Position numbers and translations under genes: made by a program. The notes beneath the pieces were generated by a model. The model ran no database searches, had not been told where the DNA came from, and was given only the letters and a program-made list of their open reading frames with translations. A DNA stretch of 64,000 nt, taken from positions 372,001 through 436,000 of the forward strand of contig NZ_CP024621.1 in assembly GCF_009846525.1 (NCBI RefSeq), in the 5' to 3' direction. The stretch's first letter is position 1, and the number at the start of each line of letters is the position of its first letter. Below, one piece after another: positions 33,035 to 41,161 of this stretch. This DNA comes from Halomonas meridiana. Lineage in GTDB: Bacteria; Pseudomonadota; Gammaproteobacteria; Pseudomonadales; Halomonadaceae.

Positions 33035-33541
33035 GTGTCCGAGACGCTACCTACAGTGCTAGATATCGAAGCGTCCGGATTCGGGCGCGGCAGCTACCCG
33101 ATCGAAGTGGGCATCGCCCGCGCCGACGGTAGCTGCTGCGCGTTTCTTATTCAGCCGTTGGATGAGTGGGTGCATTGGGATCCCAAAGCCGAACTGCTGC
33201 ACGGCATTTCGCGTGAGCGGCTGATGAAAGAGGGTTACCCGGTGCGCCAAGTGGCCCAGTGGCTCAACGATGAGCTGCGGGAACTAGGTAAGGCGTATAG
33301 CGATAGTTGGGGCTACGATAACACCTGGCTGTCGTTACTGTTTCATCACGCTGGCATGCTGCCCCGTTTTCGTCTGGAAGCGCTGCGCATCCTGCTCAGT
33401 GAAGAGCAGCAGGCGCTGTGGAGCGATACCAAAGAGTCCGTCGTGGCCGAACGGGGCATCCACCGCCACCGTGCAGGGGAAGATGCCCGACTGCTCCAGC
33501 TTACCTATCAGCGCACTCGCACACTGACTCTCAAAGCCTAA
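33035..33541 (+). CDS. DEDDh-type 3'-5' exonuclease-like protein
   Basis: A 168-residue RNase H-fold protein. Exonuclease motif I is LDIEASGFG (Asp and Glu), the middle Asp is in SWGYDNTWL, and the last motif is HRHRAGEDARLL (His...Asp). Target nucleic acid unknown. The start is a GTG with AGAGGAA upstream. Confidence 0.78.
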   Translation: MSETLPTVLDIEASGFGRGSYPIEVGIARADGSCCAFLIQPLDEWVHWDPKAELLHGISRERLMKEGYPVRQVAQWLNDELRELGKAYSDSWGYDNTWLSLLFHHAGMLPRFRLEALRILLSEEQQALWSDTKESVVAERGIHRHRAGEDARLLQLTYQRTRTLTLKA

Positions 33542-33558
33542 TCGTAGCTCGACGTTCG

Positions 33559-34104
33559 TTAATCCAACTGGGCTTCCAGCGCCTCTAAAAGACGCTCTGG
33601 CGTCGAAGCGTCGAGCAGCATGTCACGTGTCGTTTGGGCCAGAAAGCCGTGGCTGACCGTGCTATCCAAAAACGCCAGCAGCGGCGCGTAAAAGCCTTCG
33701 GTATCCAGCAGCCCCATCGGTTTGTCGTGAAGCCCCAGGTAGCCCCACGTCCAGATTTCGAATAGTTCTTCGAACGTACCAATCCCGCCCGGTAGAGCAA
33801 TGAACGCATCGGCATTCGCCGCCATGGTGGCTTTGCGCTCGTGCATGTTAGGGACGCGAATCAGCTCCGTTAAGCCAAAGTGTGCCTGTTCGCGCTCGAC
33901 CAAGTGATCCGGCATAACGCCGAGTACGCGACCGCCCGCCTCGAGAGCCGCATTGGCCAACTCTCCCATGAGCCCGACCCGTGCACCGCCATAGACCAAG
34001 GTGTGGCCGCGCTGCCCAAGGGCCTTGCCAAGGGAGCGCGCGGCCTGCCGGAAGGCCGGGCTGTTACCTTCCCGAGAACCGAGGTAAACACAAATACGTG
34101 ACAT
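33559..34104 (-). CDS. LOG-family (TIGR00730) nucleotide phosphoribohydrolase
   Basis: The 181-residue protein has the family signatures GGARVGLMGELANAAL and PGGIGTFEELFE. Such proteins release bases from nucleoside 5'-monophosphates (cytokinin-riboside monophosphate in the founding enzyme). The bacterial target is usually not known. Confidence 0.9.
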   Translation of the reverse strand: MSRICVYLGSREGNSPAFRQAARSLGKALGQRGHTLVYGGARVGLMGELANAALEAGGRVLGVMPDHLVEREQAHFGLTELIRVPNMHERKATMAANADAFIALPGGIGTFEELFEIWTWGYLGLHDKPMGLLDTEGFYAPLLAFLDSTVSHGFLAQTTRDMLLDASTPERLLEALEAQLD

Positions 34105-34150
34105 CGTCAGGGCGTCCTTATCGCAGAGGGGTAGAGAGAAGCGGGCGGCG

Positions 34151-34672
34151 TTAGCCTAGGCAGTGCTGAACGTCATAGTGTTCGTCCATCCACTGGCCGA
34201 TGACATTGTTCCCGCACAGATGGTGAGCGTACTGGGTGTGTAGACAGCGCACCTGCTGCCAGTTACTGATGCCGCCTACACCGCGTTCGGTGAGTACGTC
34301 GGTGTAGCCCAGGCGAGCCACTTCTTCGCGCTGAGCCTCGCTCATCGAGCGCCAGCGGGCATCGACGTAATCGCGATGACTTTGCTGATAAGCGGCGAGG
34401 AAGTCCGGCTCTTCCTGCAGACGCTGCTCGAGGGACTTGATCACGCCCACGGCTTCGATGCGCGAAATTTCGATTTTCAGCAGGTCCGAGCAGAGCCAGT
34501 ACAGCGTCGGGAAAGGTTTACCATCCACGATAGGTGCCATCCGCAGTACGAGCGGCGTACCTTGGGCGTCGGTGGCTGCAACGGCTTCGATACCGCGAGG
34601 CGCTCGCCCGAGCTGTTGAGTAATGATCGCCAGCTGGCGCTCGTCGGGTGCTTGGTCGGTACGAATTACCAT
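34151..34672 (-). CDS. DUF501 family protein
   Basis: A 173-residue DUF501 protein, cytoplasmic, with conserved PTLYWLCSDLLKIEISRIEA and the C-terminal segment GGISNWQQVRCLHTQYAHHL. Conserved Cys and His residues hint at metal binding, but no activity is known. Confidence 0.8.
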   Translation of the reverse strand: MVIRTDQAPDERQLAIITQQLGRAPRGIEAVAATDAQGTPLVLRMAPIVDGKPFPTLYWLCSDLLKIEISRIEAVGVIKSLEQRLQEEPDFLAAYQQSHRDYVDARWRSMSEAQREEVARLGYTDVLTERGVGGISNWQQVRCLHTQYAHHLCGNNVIGQWMDEHYDVQHCLG

Positions 34673-34684
34673 TGCGTCAACGTC

Positions 34685-34987
34685 TCACTTTCGGTCGTCT
34701 TGAACAAATTTAGTCGAACGGCCAACGGCGCGGAAAAAGCAGCGGTTGAGCTGTTCAGGAGAGGCGACGTAGCGCCACTTCTCCTCGCAGTACTCGGCGG
34801 CGCGAGCCATCAGCACGTCGTAAAGTCGATTGAACGGGGCATCATAATCGTACGGGTCTGCACCGAACAAGCGGATATGCGGGTAGTCGGCGAAGCGCTC
34901 CATGAAATAGCGCTCCAAGTCGGCTTCCACGGCGCGGTGCTGCGCCGTGTTGTCCGGATCAATCCAGAGATTATAGCGGATGGCCAT
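34685..34987 (-). CDS. Conserved hypothetical small protein
   Basis: A 100-residue soluble protein (starts MAIRYNLWIDPDNTAQH), rich in aromatic and acidic residues, with no motif I recognise. An AGGAG site lies seven bases before the ATG, so it is a real gene. It is 12 bp downstream-to-upstream of the DUF501 gene on the same strand and probably cotranscribed. Confidence 0.7.
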   Translation of the reverse strand: MAIRYNLWIDPDNTAQHRAVEADLERYFMERFADYPHIRLFGADPYDYDAPFNRLYDVLMARAAEYCEEKWRYVASPEQLNRCFFRAVGRSTKFVQDDRK

Positions 34988-35026
34988 GGTGACTCCTGGA
35001 AGGCCCCACCATGTCAGGCGGGGGAA

Positions 35027-35434
35027 TTAAGCGGAAGCGGGCGCCGTCTCTAAATGCGCCAACAACGCCTCACGCAGGGCGCCCTCGATAGGAACGGCTC
35101 GCTTCTCCTGATGATCGTACTGCACCATCACCGTGTGCCCCAAGTTGGTTAGCGTACCATGCTGCCGGGCTTCCTGGGTGACGGTAAACGAGCTGTTGCC
35201 CAAACGGGTCAAGTAGGTACGGATTTCGATATCGTGGCCGTAAAACAGTTCAGCGCGGTAGTCCACTTCCATGCGCGCCATGATCAACCGCCACTGTTGG
35301 GGGTTCAGGTCGGGCGTGAAGAGTTTGAACAGGTCATTACGCGCCAGCTCGAACCACGCGGGGAGGCGCGTGTTATTGATGTGGCCCAAGGCATCCGTAT
35401 CGTAAAACGCCGGTTCTATGGTGCGAGTAAACAT
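35027..35434 (-). CDS. Hotdog-fold acyl-CoA thioesterase (YbgC/4HBT type)
   Basis: The 135-residue protein shows the 4HBT signature with the catalytic Asp in FYDTDALGHINNTRL, and EVDYRAEL in the middle strand. It hydrolyses acyl-CoA thioesters; the chain preference is unknown. AAGGAT precedes the ATG. Confidence 0.87.
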   Translation of the reverse strand: MFTRTIEPAFYDTDALGHINNTRLPAWFELARNDLFKLFTPDLNPQQWRLIMARMEVDYRAELFYGHDIEIRTYLTRLGNSSFTVTQEARQHGTLTNLGHTVMVQYDHQEKRAVPIEGALREALLAHLETAPASA

Positions 35435-35500
35435 GACGTGATCCTTATTATTAGTGTGCGAAGTAGCCCTGCTCCAGAATTAACCCAAGCGAGCGCTTGG

Positions 35501-36307
35501 TCAAGTGTTGCGGCGCTGGCGCCATGCCGTCAACTGCATCCAGCCAAGTAGCCACAGCGTGGCGGCGAGAAACCCCGCCAGCGTTCCCCAGAATAGCCCC
35601 AGCGTACTATAAGTATAAGAAACGCATAGGGTATAGCTGAGTAGCGAACCAAGGCCCATGGGGTAGTGCTTGATGACCGTAGCGACGGGAGCGTGACCGT
35701 GCCCCACGTGAAGAATCAGTAAAAATGGCAGCATGGTGACGGGAAACGCTGCCAGCGTGCCAGCCCATTCGGGCGGCAGCCAGTGGGCAATGCGCGTGAT
35801 GACAAAAATGATGGCTGTGGCGAGTCCGGCCCGTGCCACCAGCGCGGGCCAAGAGAAGGTGCTGCTGGCGGTGCTCTTCACATCTGGAATGGTGCGAAAC
35901 AGCCAGCTAAAGAGACCAATGGCGCACAGGGTGACCAGCGTACCGCTAAGACGCGTGAAGTTGAATTGGGCCAGCAGCGTGCTGACCGCCAGCCACGCAG
36001 CAAAGCCCCCTAGCACGCCGCCCAATACCCCTTTGATGCCTGGCTGGCGGCCTGTGATGAGATACCCTGCGCCTAGCGCCATGGTCGCCGTGAATCCCGC
36101 TAGGGTATGCACGGCACTTTGGGTGGCAAAAGCAGGCGATATCTCCAAGCCGATAAAAAATAGCGCCAGTGCCGTGCCCAGCGGATAGCCCGAGAGCAGC
36201 CCAGCAATGCGGGGGCTAGCCCGCACGGCGACGGTGCCCAACCCCAGCACCATGCTGACGGAGAGGCCAAGCTTAGCCAGTTGCCAAGTGAGTGGAACGT
36301 CTACCAT
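35501..36307 (-). CDS. Multi-pass membrane protein of unknown function
   Basis: A 268-residue protein with about eight hydrophobic helices (for example LSVSMVLGLGTVAV, ALALFFIGLEIS, TLVTLCAIGLFSWLF). The second half repeats the pattern of the first, hinting at an internal repeat. No known transporter motif was recognised. I chose the ATG at 36307 with GAAAGGAAAA upstream. Confidence 0.7.
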   Translation of the reverse strand: MVDVPLTWQLAKLGLSVSMVLGLGTVAVRASPRIAGLLSGYPLGTALALFFIGLEISPAFATQSAVHTLAGFTATMALGAGYLITGRQPGIKGVLGGVLGGFAAWLAVSTLLAQFNFTRLSGTLVTLCAIGLFSWLFRTIPDVKSTASSTFSWPALVARAGLATAIIFVITRIAHWLPPEWAGTLAAFPVTMLPFLLILHVGHGHAPVATVIKHYPMGLGSLLSYTLCVSYTYSTLGLFWGTLAGFLAATLWLLGWMQLTAWRQRRNT

Positions 36308-36416
36308 AGGGCGTTTTCCTTTCGTTATTATGGGGGCATGAACATGGCGCAATGGTTATTAGCGCAATGGGGATGTACCACCGTTTCATCATTATCCGTT
36401 TGGGAGGCTTGCTGCC

Positions 36417-36776
36417 GTGACCCATTCTCCAGACTCAGGCGCCCATGCGCTTTCCCCGCCGCCCAAGCCCGATGGTTGCGAACTTTGTCAGCGCGCATCG
36501 CCGCTGACCAAGCATCATCTCATTCCCAGAACGCTGCACAACAAGCCGCGTTATCAAAAGCGCCATAGTCGTGAGGAGCGGCTCACGGCCATCGTGTGGC
36601 TGTGCCACCCGTGCCATAAGCACATTCACCGGCTGTACAGCGAACGTGAACTGGCCGACCGCTTTGCCAGTTTGGCGGCGCTCAAGGACGATGCCGATAT
36701 TCGCGCTTTCGTCGAATGGCTGGCCACCAAGCCGGCTGGTTTCAAGCCAAAATCGCCCGTGCGCAAGCGACGCTAG
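36417..36776 (+). CDS. Small HNH-type zinc-finger nuclease-like protein
   Basis: A 119-residue protein with CELCQ and CHPCH cysteine pairs, a conserved KHHLIPRTLHNK (HH of the nuclease site) and HKHIHRLYSE, the layout of an HNH domain. The tail is basic (KPKSPVRKRR). The start is GTG with GGGAGG upstream. Whether it is an active nuclease is not shown. Confidence 0.72.
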   Translation: MTHSPDSGAHALSPPPKPDGCELCQRASPLTKHHLIPRTLHNKPRYQKRHSREERLTAIVWLCHPCHKHIHRLYSERELADRFASLAALKDDADIRAFVEWLATKPAGFKPKSPVRKRR

Positions 36777-37204
36777 ACCAGTCGAAGCCCTTGCTGGTCG
36801 CGCCAAGCAGCGTCCAACGCCTCGGTGAGCGGCTCGACGAGGTGGCCGGGCAGCGCGGCACGAGCCGCCTCCAGCGAATCGAACGAGCGATTGCGTAACC
36901 AACAGTAGGCCCAGGCGCAGGCTTCCTCGTCGCTTTGCGGGGTAGGCCGAGCAGGCATTTGGTTGAGGAGAAAAACGGCCGTGCGCGGTGCCCACAGGGG
37001 CATCTCGCCCTGCTGGTCTTGGCTCCACTGCTCCAGCGTGGCTCCGCTTGGCGTGGCCTCCGGAGTGCCTAATTTGGCGACCCTAGCGGTTTCCGCCAAA
37101 ATCAGCGCGAGCTGGTCAGCATCCGCCTTTCCCAGCGAGCGCCATTGCCGCAACAGCGCCGAGAGGCCTGCGCGCATCTTGGTATAAAAGTCATCTTGCG
37201 GCAT
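36773..37204 (-). CDS. Hypothetical protein
   Basis: A 143-residue soluble, largely helical protein with no motif I recognise. It converges with the HNH gene (4-base overlap of the ends) and is divergent from patB. Codon use matches the core genes. Confidence 0.6.
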   Translation of the reverse strand: MPQDDFYTKMRAGLSALLRQWRSLGKADADQLALILAETARVAKLGTPEATPSGATLEQWSQDQQGEMPLWAPRTAVFLLNQMPARPTPQSDEEACAWAYCWLRNRSFDSLEAARAALPGHLVEPLTEALDAAWRDQQGLRLV

Positions 37205-37243
37205 GCTCAGTGTCTACTCCCGTAGAAATAAGTGAGATGTGTT

Positions 37244-38407
37244 ATGGCGTTCGATTTTGCCACGCCCGTGGAAAGGCGCGCTCCCGAAGGACAGTATGCC
37301 TCGCAGAAGTGGCACCGCTACGCGGCGGACGTGCTGCCGCTGTGGGTCGCCGATATGGACTTTCACTCGCCGCCCGCGGTGATCGACGCGCTCCAGCGAC
37401 GGGTCGCTCACGGCGTTTACGGCTACGGCGAAGTGCCCGCCACGCTGAGTGAGGCGCTGTGTCAATGGAGCGCTCATCACTATGCGTGGTCCATTGAACC
37501 CGAATGGCAGCAGTGGCTGCCGGGCGTGGTGCCTGCACTGCACTTTGCCGCCATGGCCTTGACTCAGCCTGGCGAGGGCGTGCTCACCATCGCGCCGATC
37601 TACCCGCCCTTTCTGGCCGTGGCCGAACGTACCGGGCGGCTAGCGCAGCAGGCGATGTTAGCGGAGCCTGCTGCCCCTGGCGAGCCTTGGCGGCTGGATA
37701 TCGAGGCGCTGGAAGCGGCCATCACCCCGCAGACTCGGCTGCTGCTGTGGTGTCATCCGCATAACCCGACCGGGCGCGTATGGACACTGAGAGAACTTGA
37801 GCAACTCGCCGCCGTGGTCGAACGCCACGATTTATGGGTGGTCTCCGACGAGCTGCACTGTGATTTGCTGCTGGATGAAGGCGCGCGCCACCGCCCCCTG
37901 GCGGCGCTGTTTCCTGAGCTGGCCAAGCGCACGATTACCCTCTGGGCACCCTCGAAAACGTTCAATCTGGCCGGGCTCACCAGCGCCTGTGCGGTCATTC
38001 CTGACCCTACGTTGCGGCACCGTTTCACCGAGGCTACCAAAGGCTTTTTGCCGGACGGCAACGTATTGGGCTTGGTCGCTGCCGAGGCAGCGTATCGCGA
38101 GGGCGAACCCTGGCGTCAAGCGCTGCTGGACGTTCTACGCCGCCATCGGACAGCGCTGGAAGCGCGTGTAGCAACCTGGCCTGGCGTGTCGCTGAGCGCA
38201 CCAGAGTCGACCTATTTGGCGTGGCTGGATATGCGTGATGCGGGCTTGGGGGAGACCCCTGCCCAAACGCTTTTGAAAAAGGCAGGGGTAGCACTCTCTG
38301 AGGGGGCGGCTTTTGGTTGCCCTGGGTTCGTGCGGCTCAATTTCGGCACCACCGCTTCCCAACTGGAAGCGGCGTTATCACGGATGGATGCGCTGTTAAA
38401 AGCGTAA
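37244..38407 (+). CDS. PatB/MalY-type C-S beta-lyase (aminotransferase fold)
   Basis: A 387-residue PLP enzyme. N-terminal PLWVADMDFHSPPAV, HNPTGRVW (cofactor Asn), SDELHCDL (cofactor Asp), and the PLP lysine in LWAPSKTFNLAGL place it with cystathionine beta-lyases of the PatB/MalY branch, which split C-S bonds to release thiols. ATG at 37244 is preferred; a GTG four codons earlier is possible. Confidence 0.88.
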   Translation: MAFDFATPVERRAPEGQYASQKWHRYAADVLPLWVADMDFHSPPAVIDALQRRVAHGVYGYGEVPATLSEALCQWSAHHYAWSIEPEWQQWLPGVVPALHFAAMALTQPGEGVLTIAPIYPPFLAVAERTGRLAQQAMLAEPAAPGEPWRLDIEALEAAITPQTRLLLWCHPHNPTGRVWTLRELEQLAAVVERHDLWVVSDELHCDLLLDEGARHRPLAALFPELAKRTITLWAPSKTFNLAGLTSACAVIPDPTLRHRFTEATKGFLPDGNVLGLVAAEAAYREGEPWRQALLDVLRRHRTALEARVATWPGVSLSAPESTYLAWLDMRDAGLGETPAQTLLKKAGVALSEGAAFGCPGFVRLNFGTTASQLEAALSRMDALLKA

Positions 38408-38428
38408 CGTTGCCTTCGTCAGGCGCTA

Positions 38429-39373
38429 TCAATAGAGCAGGGCGAACAGCTTGCGGCGATAGGTGACCGTGAGAGGGTGGTCAGCCCCTAACGCATCGAA
38501 TACCTGTAGTAGCGTTTTGCGGGCCGCGTCATCGTTATAGGCGCGGTCCTGCTTCATCAGCGTCAGCAGTGCGTCGAGGCCGGCATCATACTGACCGTCG
38601 GCCACTTGGCGCAGCGCCCGCTGGTACTGCGCTTCGCTGTCAGTGCGATCACCCAGCGCAGCAATCTCTTCCGCTGAGAGCGCCTGTTCGCTGAACTCGA
38701 TGCTGGCGCGAACGCCACGAGCGGGTGCTGCATCGCGCTCCTCTGGCGGCAGGTTATCCAGCACGCTTCGCGCTTCGTCGCCGCGCCCCTCCGCCACCAG
38801 CGTTTTGGCAAAACCAATGTGGTACGCGTAATGCTCCGGGTATTGGCTCATCAGCGTTTGGTAAATTTCCCGCGCGCCTGCGGCATCGCCCGCGCTCAGG
38901 GCGTCTTCTGCCTGCTCTTCGGGGCTGGGCGGCGCGTCACCGGGAGCGGGGAAGTAGCGGTTGAGCCACTCGCGTACTTCTTTCTCTGGCAAAGCGCCCT
39001 GGAAGCTATCCACCAAGCCTCCCTGGCTCACCAGCTTCACGTCCGGCACCGAGCGCACGCCTAACTGACCTGCGATCTCTGGATTCGCTTCGACATCTAG
39101 CGTTGCCAGCAAAAACGCACCGCCGTACTCGATGGCCAGCTTCTCGAGCACAGGCATCAGGTTTTTACACGGCTCGCACCAGGGTGCCCAGCAATCCAGC
39201 AGCACCGGTACCTGCATCGAGGCTTCTAATACCTGCTGGATGTTGCCCGCGTTGAGTTCAATGATGACCTCTTCGCGCGTCACGCTGGGGCGCTCGCCAC
39301 CGGTAGGCGTGGCAGTGTTCGCGACAGGGTCGGCAGTCATCGGGTTGCCGGTACGGGGATCAATAATCGACAT
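38429..39373 (-). CDS. cnoX: CnoX/YbbN-type thioredoxin-TPR co-chaperone
   Basis: A 314-residue protein: thioredoxin domain (about residues 30-140, active site CWAPWCEPCK), then a TPR-like C-terminal region (EDALSAGDAAGAREIYQTLM, RALRQVADGQYDAGLDALLT). It protects proteins under oxidative or chlorine stress and hands them to GroEL/DnaK in E. coli. Unlike E. coli CnoX, both active-site cysteines (WCEPC) are present, so it may keep redox activity. The start is uncertain: ATGs at 39373 and 39388 are both possible. It is the last core gene before the island. Confidence 0.88.
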   Translation of the reverse strand: MSIIDPRTGNPMTADPVANTATPTGGERPSVTREEVIIELNAGNIQQVLEASMQVPVLLDCWAPWCEPCKNLMPVLEKLAIEYGGAFLLATLDVEANPEIAGQLGVRSVPDVKLVSQGGLVDSFQGALPEKEVREWLNRYFPAPGDAPPSPEEQAEDALSAGDAAGAREIYQTLMSQYPEHYAYHIGFAKTLVAEGRGDEARSVLDNLPPEERDAAPARGVRASIEFSEQALSAEEIAALGDRTDSEAQYQRALRQVADGQYDAGLDALLTLMKQDRAYNDDAARKTLLQVFDALGADHPLTVTYRRKLFALLY

Positions 39374-39480
39374 GGGTAAACTCTGCATCGCATGGAAAAG
39401 GTTGCTCCATGATATGCAGGCAGCCGCCCGGGGATTCAAGGAAGTGAAGGGAAATAAAGCGCGGAGACGGAAGAACGCAC

Positions 39481-39848
39481 ACAAAAAAGCCTATTCCCCT
39501 AAAGAATCGGCTTTTTCTATGTTTGGTAGCGGGGGTCGGACTTAAACCGATGACCTTCCTGGGGTGATAAAGAGCTGAGCCCGACGAGCTGCTTCCACAA
39601 GCATTGCTTACCGTATGCGCACAAAAAAGCCGATTCTCGAAAGAATCGGCTTTTTCTATGTTTGGTAGCGGGGGGCGGACTTGAACCGATGACCTTCCTG
39701 GGGTGATAAAGAGCTGAGCCCGACGAGCTGCTTCCCCAAGCATTGCTTACCGTACACGCACAAAAAAGCCGATTCCCTAAAGAATCGGCTTTTTCTATGT
39801 TTGGTAGCGGGGACCGGATTTGAACCGATGACCTTCGGGTTATGAGCC
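39481..39848 (-). repeat. Tandem array of decayed tRNA-fMet copies with terminators
   Basis: Three units spaced 139-140 bp (3' ends at 39524, 39663 and 39802). Read on the minus strand, each carries a tRNA-fMet 3' half (GGTCATCGGTT..., ending CCCGCTACCA) followed by an AGCCGATTC / GAATCGGCT hairpin and T run (39481-39516, 39625-39654, 39764-39794). The two left units keep AGCTCGTCGGGCTCA from the D-arm side, but the anticodon loop is interrupted by about 12 extra bases, and the 5' acceptor strand is gone, so they cannot be working tRNAs. They look like remains of a tRNA-fMet tandem array. Confidence 0.8.
39802..39848 (-). other. Left attachment site: 3' fragment of tRNA-fMet
   Basis: About 47 bases on the minus strand match the tRNA-fMet 3' part from the anticodon arm (GGCTCATAACCCGAAGG) to the terminal CCA, and unlike its two neighbours it is undisturbed. 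Sequence likeness stops abruptly at 39848, where composition changes. This is what is left behind when an element inserts into a tRNA gene; the element then extends to the right and the rebuilt full tRNA should lie beyond position 64,000. Confidence 0.75.
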
Positions 39849-40377
39849 GGATTGATTTGATTTTCTTAGCATTGCTTTATTTGTTGTTATTTGTTCAAAG
39901 TAGCTGCTATATAAGAGTTTTCGTCGGTTTTTGAAATGCTATTTAGGTAATTTAAGGTCAATTTCGCACGCTAAAGAGTGTCACAAAATAAAAAGTAAAA
40001 TTTACAGCATAAATGACCGTTAGGCTGCTTCTGAGGTCGGCAGCGGGTTAGCCGGACTCTGAAACCGGCGAGACTGGCATCATAAGTTTTGTCAGAAGGA
40101 TTGTTTGGTATGCCAGTTCCCGTGAGATGGCGCTGGGCGGATGTTCCAATTGTCGGGCGATGGTTCGGATTTAGTAGTGAACCCGCATCTGCATGATGGC
40201 GGCTCGGGCTTCAGTAGAGAGGTCGCAATAGCAGTGAGTCGTGGCAAAACCATACCGGAGGTTCAGATATTGTATTTGGTCATTGAGACCGCCAACCCAG
40301 GTGCGAATAGTCAACGGCCTCTTATTGGTGATACGGCTACAGTGGAAGCAGCTTGAAGCATTCGATTGATGAGTTTA
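39849..40377. other. Gene-free stretch at island edge
   Basis: About 530 bp with no gene I can support. An AT-rich part (39,860-40,010) is followed by a GC-richer part with short open frames that have no ribosome sites. It may contain recombination arms or a worn-out gene. Confidence 0.5.
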
Positions 40378-40397
40378 TTATATCTGAACTGATATAA
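40378..40397. promoter_or_regulatory. Palindromic operator candidate of the HigBA-type pair
   Basis: A perfect inverted repeat TTATATC-N6-GATATAA lies 25 bp before the toxin start. Antitoxins of this kind bind such palindromes to repress their own operon. Confidence 0.55.
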
Positions 40398-40421
40398 GTT
40401 TATGGCAGTCAAGGAGCCAGC

Positions 40422-40745
40422 GTGGCGCGCAAGAAACCTGTTGCATTCGTTGGAGACTCGAAGGATCGGCTGCGCGATTTCTCTCTGGACGCCAAGCGAG
40501 AAGCGGGGTTTCAGATAGACAAAATTCAGGCTGGAGGCCAGCCGGACGATTTCCGCCCAATGCCAAGCGTTGGCCCTGGTGTCATGGAAATCCGCATTCG
40601 GGAACACAACGGCGCCTTTCGGGTCTTCTACGTGGCCAACCGGGGCGACGCGGTATTTGTGCTCCACTGCTTCCAGAAGAAAACCCAGCAGACCGCCAAA
40701 AAAGACATCGACTTGGGCAAGCAGCGATACAAGGAGCTGCCCTGA
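40422..40745 (+). CDS. HigB-type (RelE superfamily) toxin
   Basis: A 107-residue protein of the phage-derived Gp49-like/HigB family (DUF891). The core EIRIREHNGAFRVFYVAN and VFVLHCFQKKTQQTAKKDID is the RelE-like mRNA-interferase fold; the C-terminal basic helix fits. As in most higBA loci the toxin comes first, 26 bp before the antitoxin. Confidence 0.88.
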   Translation: MARKKPVAFVGDSKDRLRDFSLDAKREAGFQIDKIQAGGQPDDFRPMPSVGPGVMEIRIREHNGAFRVFYVANRGDAVFVLHCFQKKTQQTAKKDIDLGKQRYKELP

Positions 40746-40771
40746 GCCCAACCACCAAGCGAGGTTAGAAA

Positions 40772-41065
40772 ATGACCATCGAGTATTACGACAGTGTGTG
40801 GGACGCCATCGAGGACACTCCTGAAGAGGCGCTGAACATGCGGCTGCGCTCCGAACTCATGGCGAGGATTGCTGGCCGTGTAAGGGAGTGGGATATTACT
40901 CAGAAAGAGGCTGCACATCGTCTGGGAATCACCCAACCCCGCCTCAACGACTTGCTGAACGGCCAGATTAATAAGTTCAGTCTCGATGCTTTGGTCAACC
41001 TGACGGGGCCAGCTAACTTCCATCTCGAACTGGAGATTGAAGACGAGAAGGAAGTAGCCGCCTGA
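40772..41065 (+). CDS. HigA-type helix-turn-helix antitoxin
   Basis: A 97-residue protein with an XRE-like helix-turn-helix (ITQKEAAHRLGITQPRLNDL, about residues 43-62) and an acidic tail. It should neutralise the upstream toxin and repress the operon through the palindrome at 40378-40397. Confidence 0.88.
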   Translation: MTIEYYDSVWDAIEDTPEEALNMRLRSELMARIAGRVREWDITQKEAAHRLGITQPRLNDLLNGQINKFSLDALVNLTGPANFHLELEIEDEKEVAA

Positions 41066-41161
41066 GAGTGACCAGATAAACTGGGTTCAGCTAGACAAGT
41101 GAAGAAATCCTTGGCCTCAGTTCACTTGATGAGCTTTTAACGACTGACTGCCTCTCAAAGG

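Noticed and set aside
39481..39848. A possible CRISPR array
   Set aside because: The repeat unit is 139-140 bp, the whole unit is repeated rather than short repeats with unique spacers, and it contains tRNA-fMet parts and terminators. No cas genes are in the window.
40141..40356. A 71-codon plus-strand frame in front of the HigBA pair
   Set aside because: No ribosome site, no recognised family, and no conserved look. It may be part of a worn-out gene, but cannot be supported.
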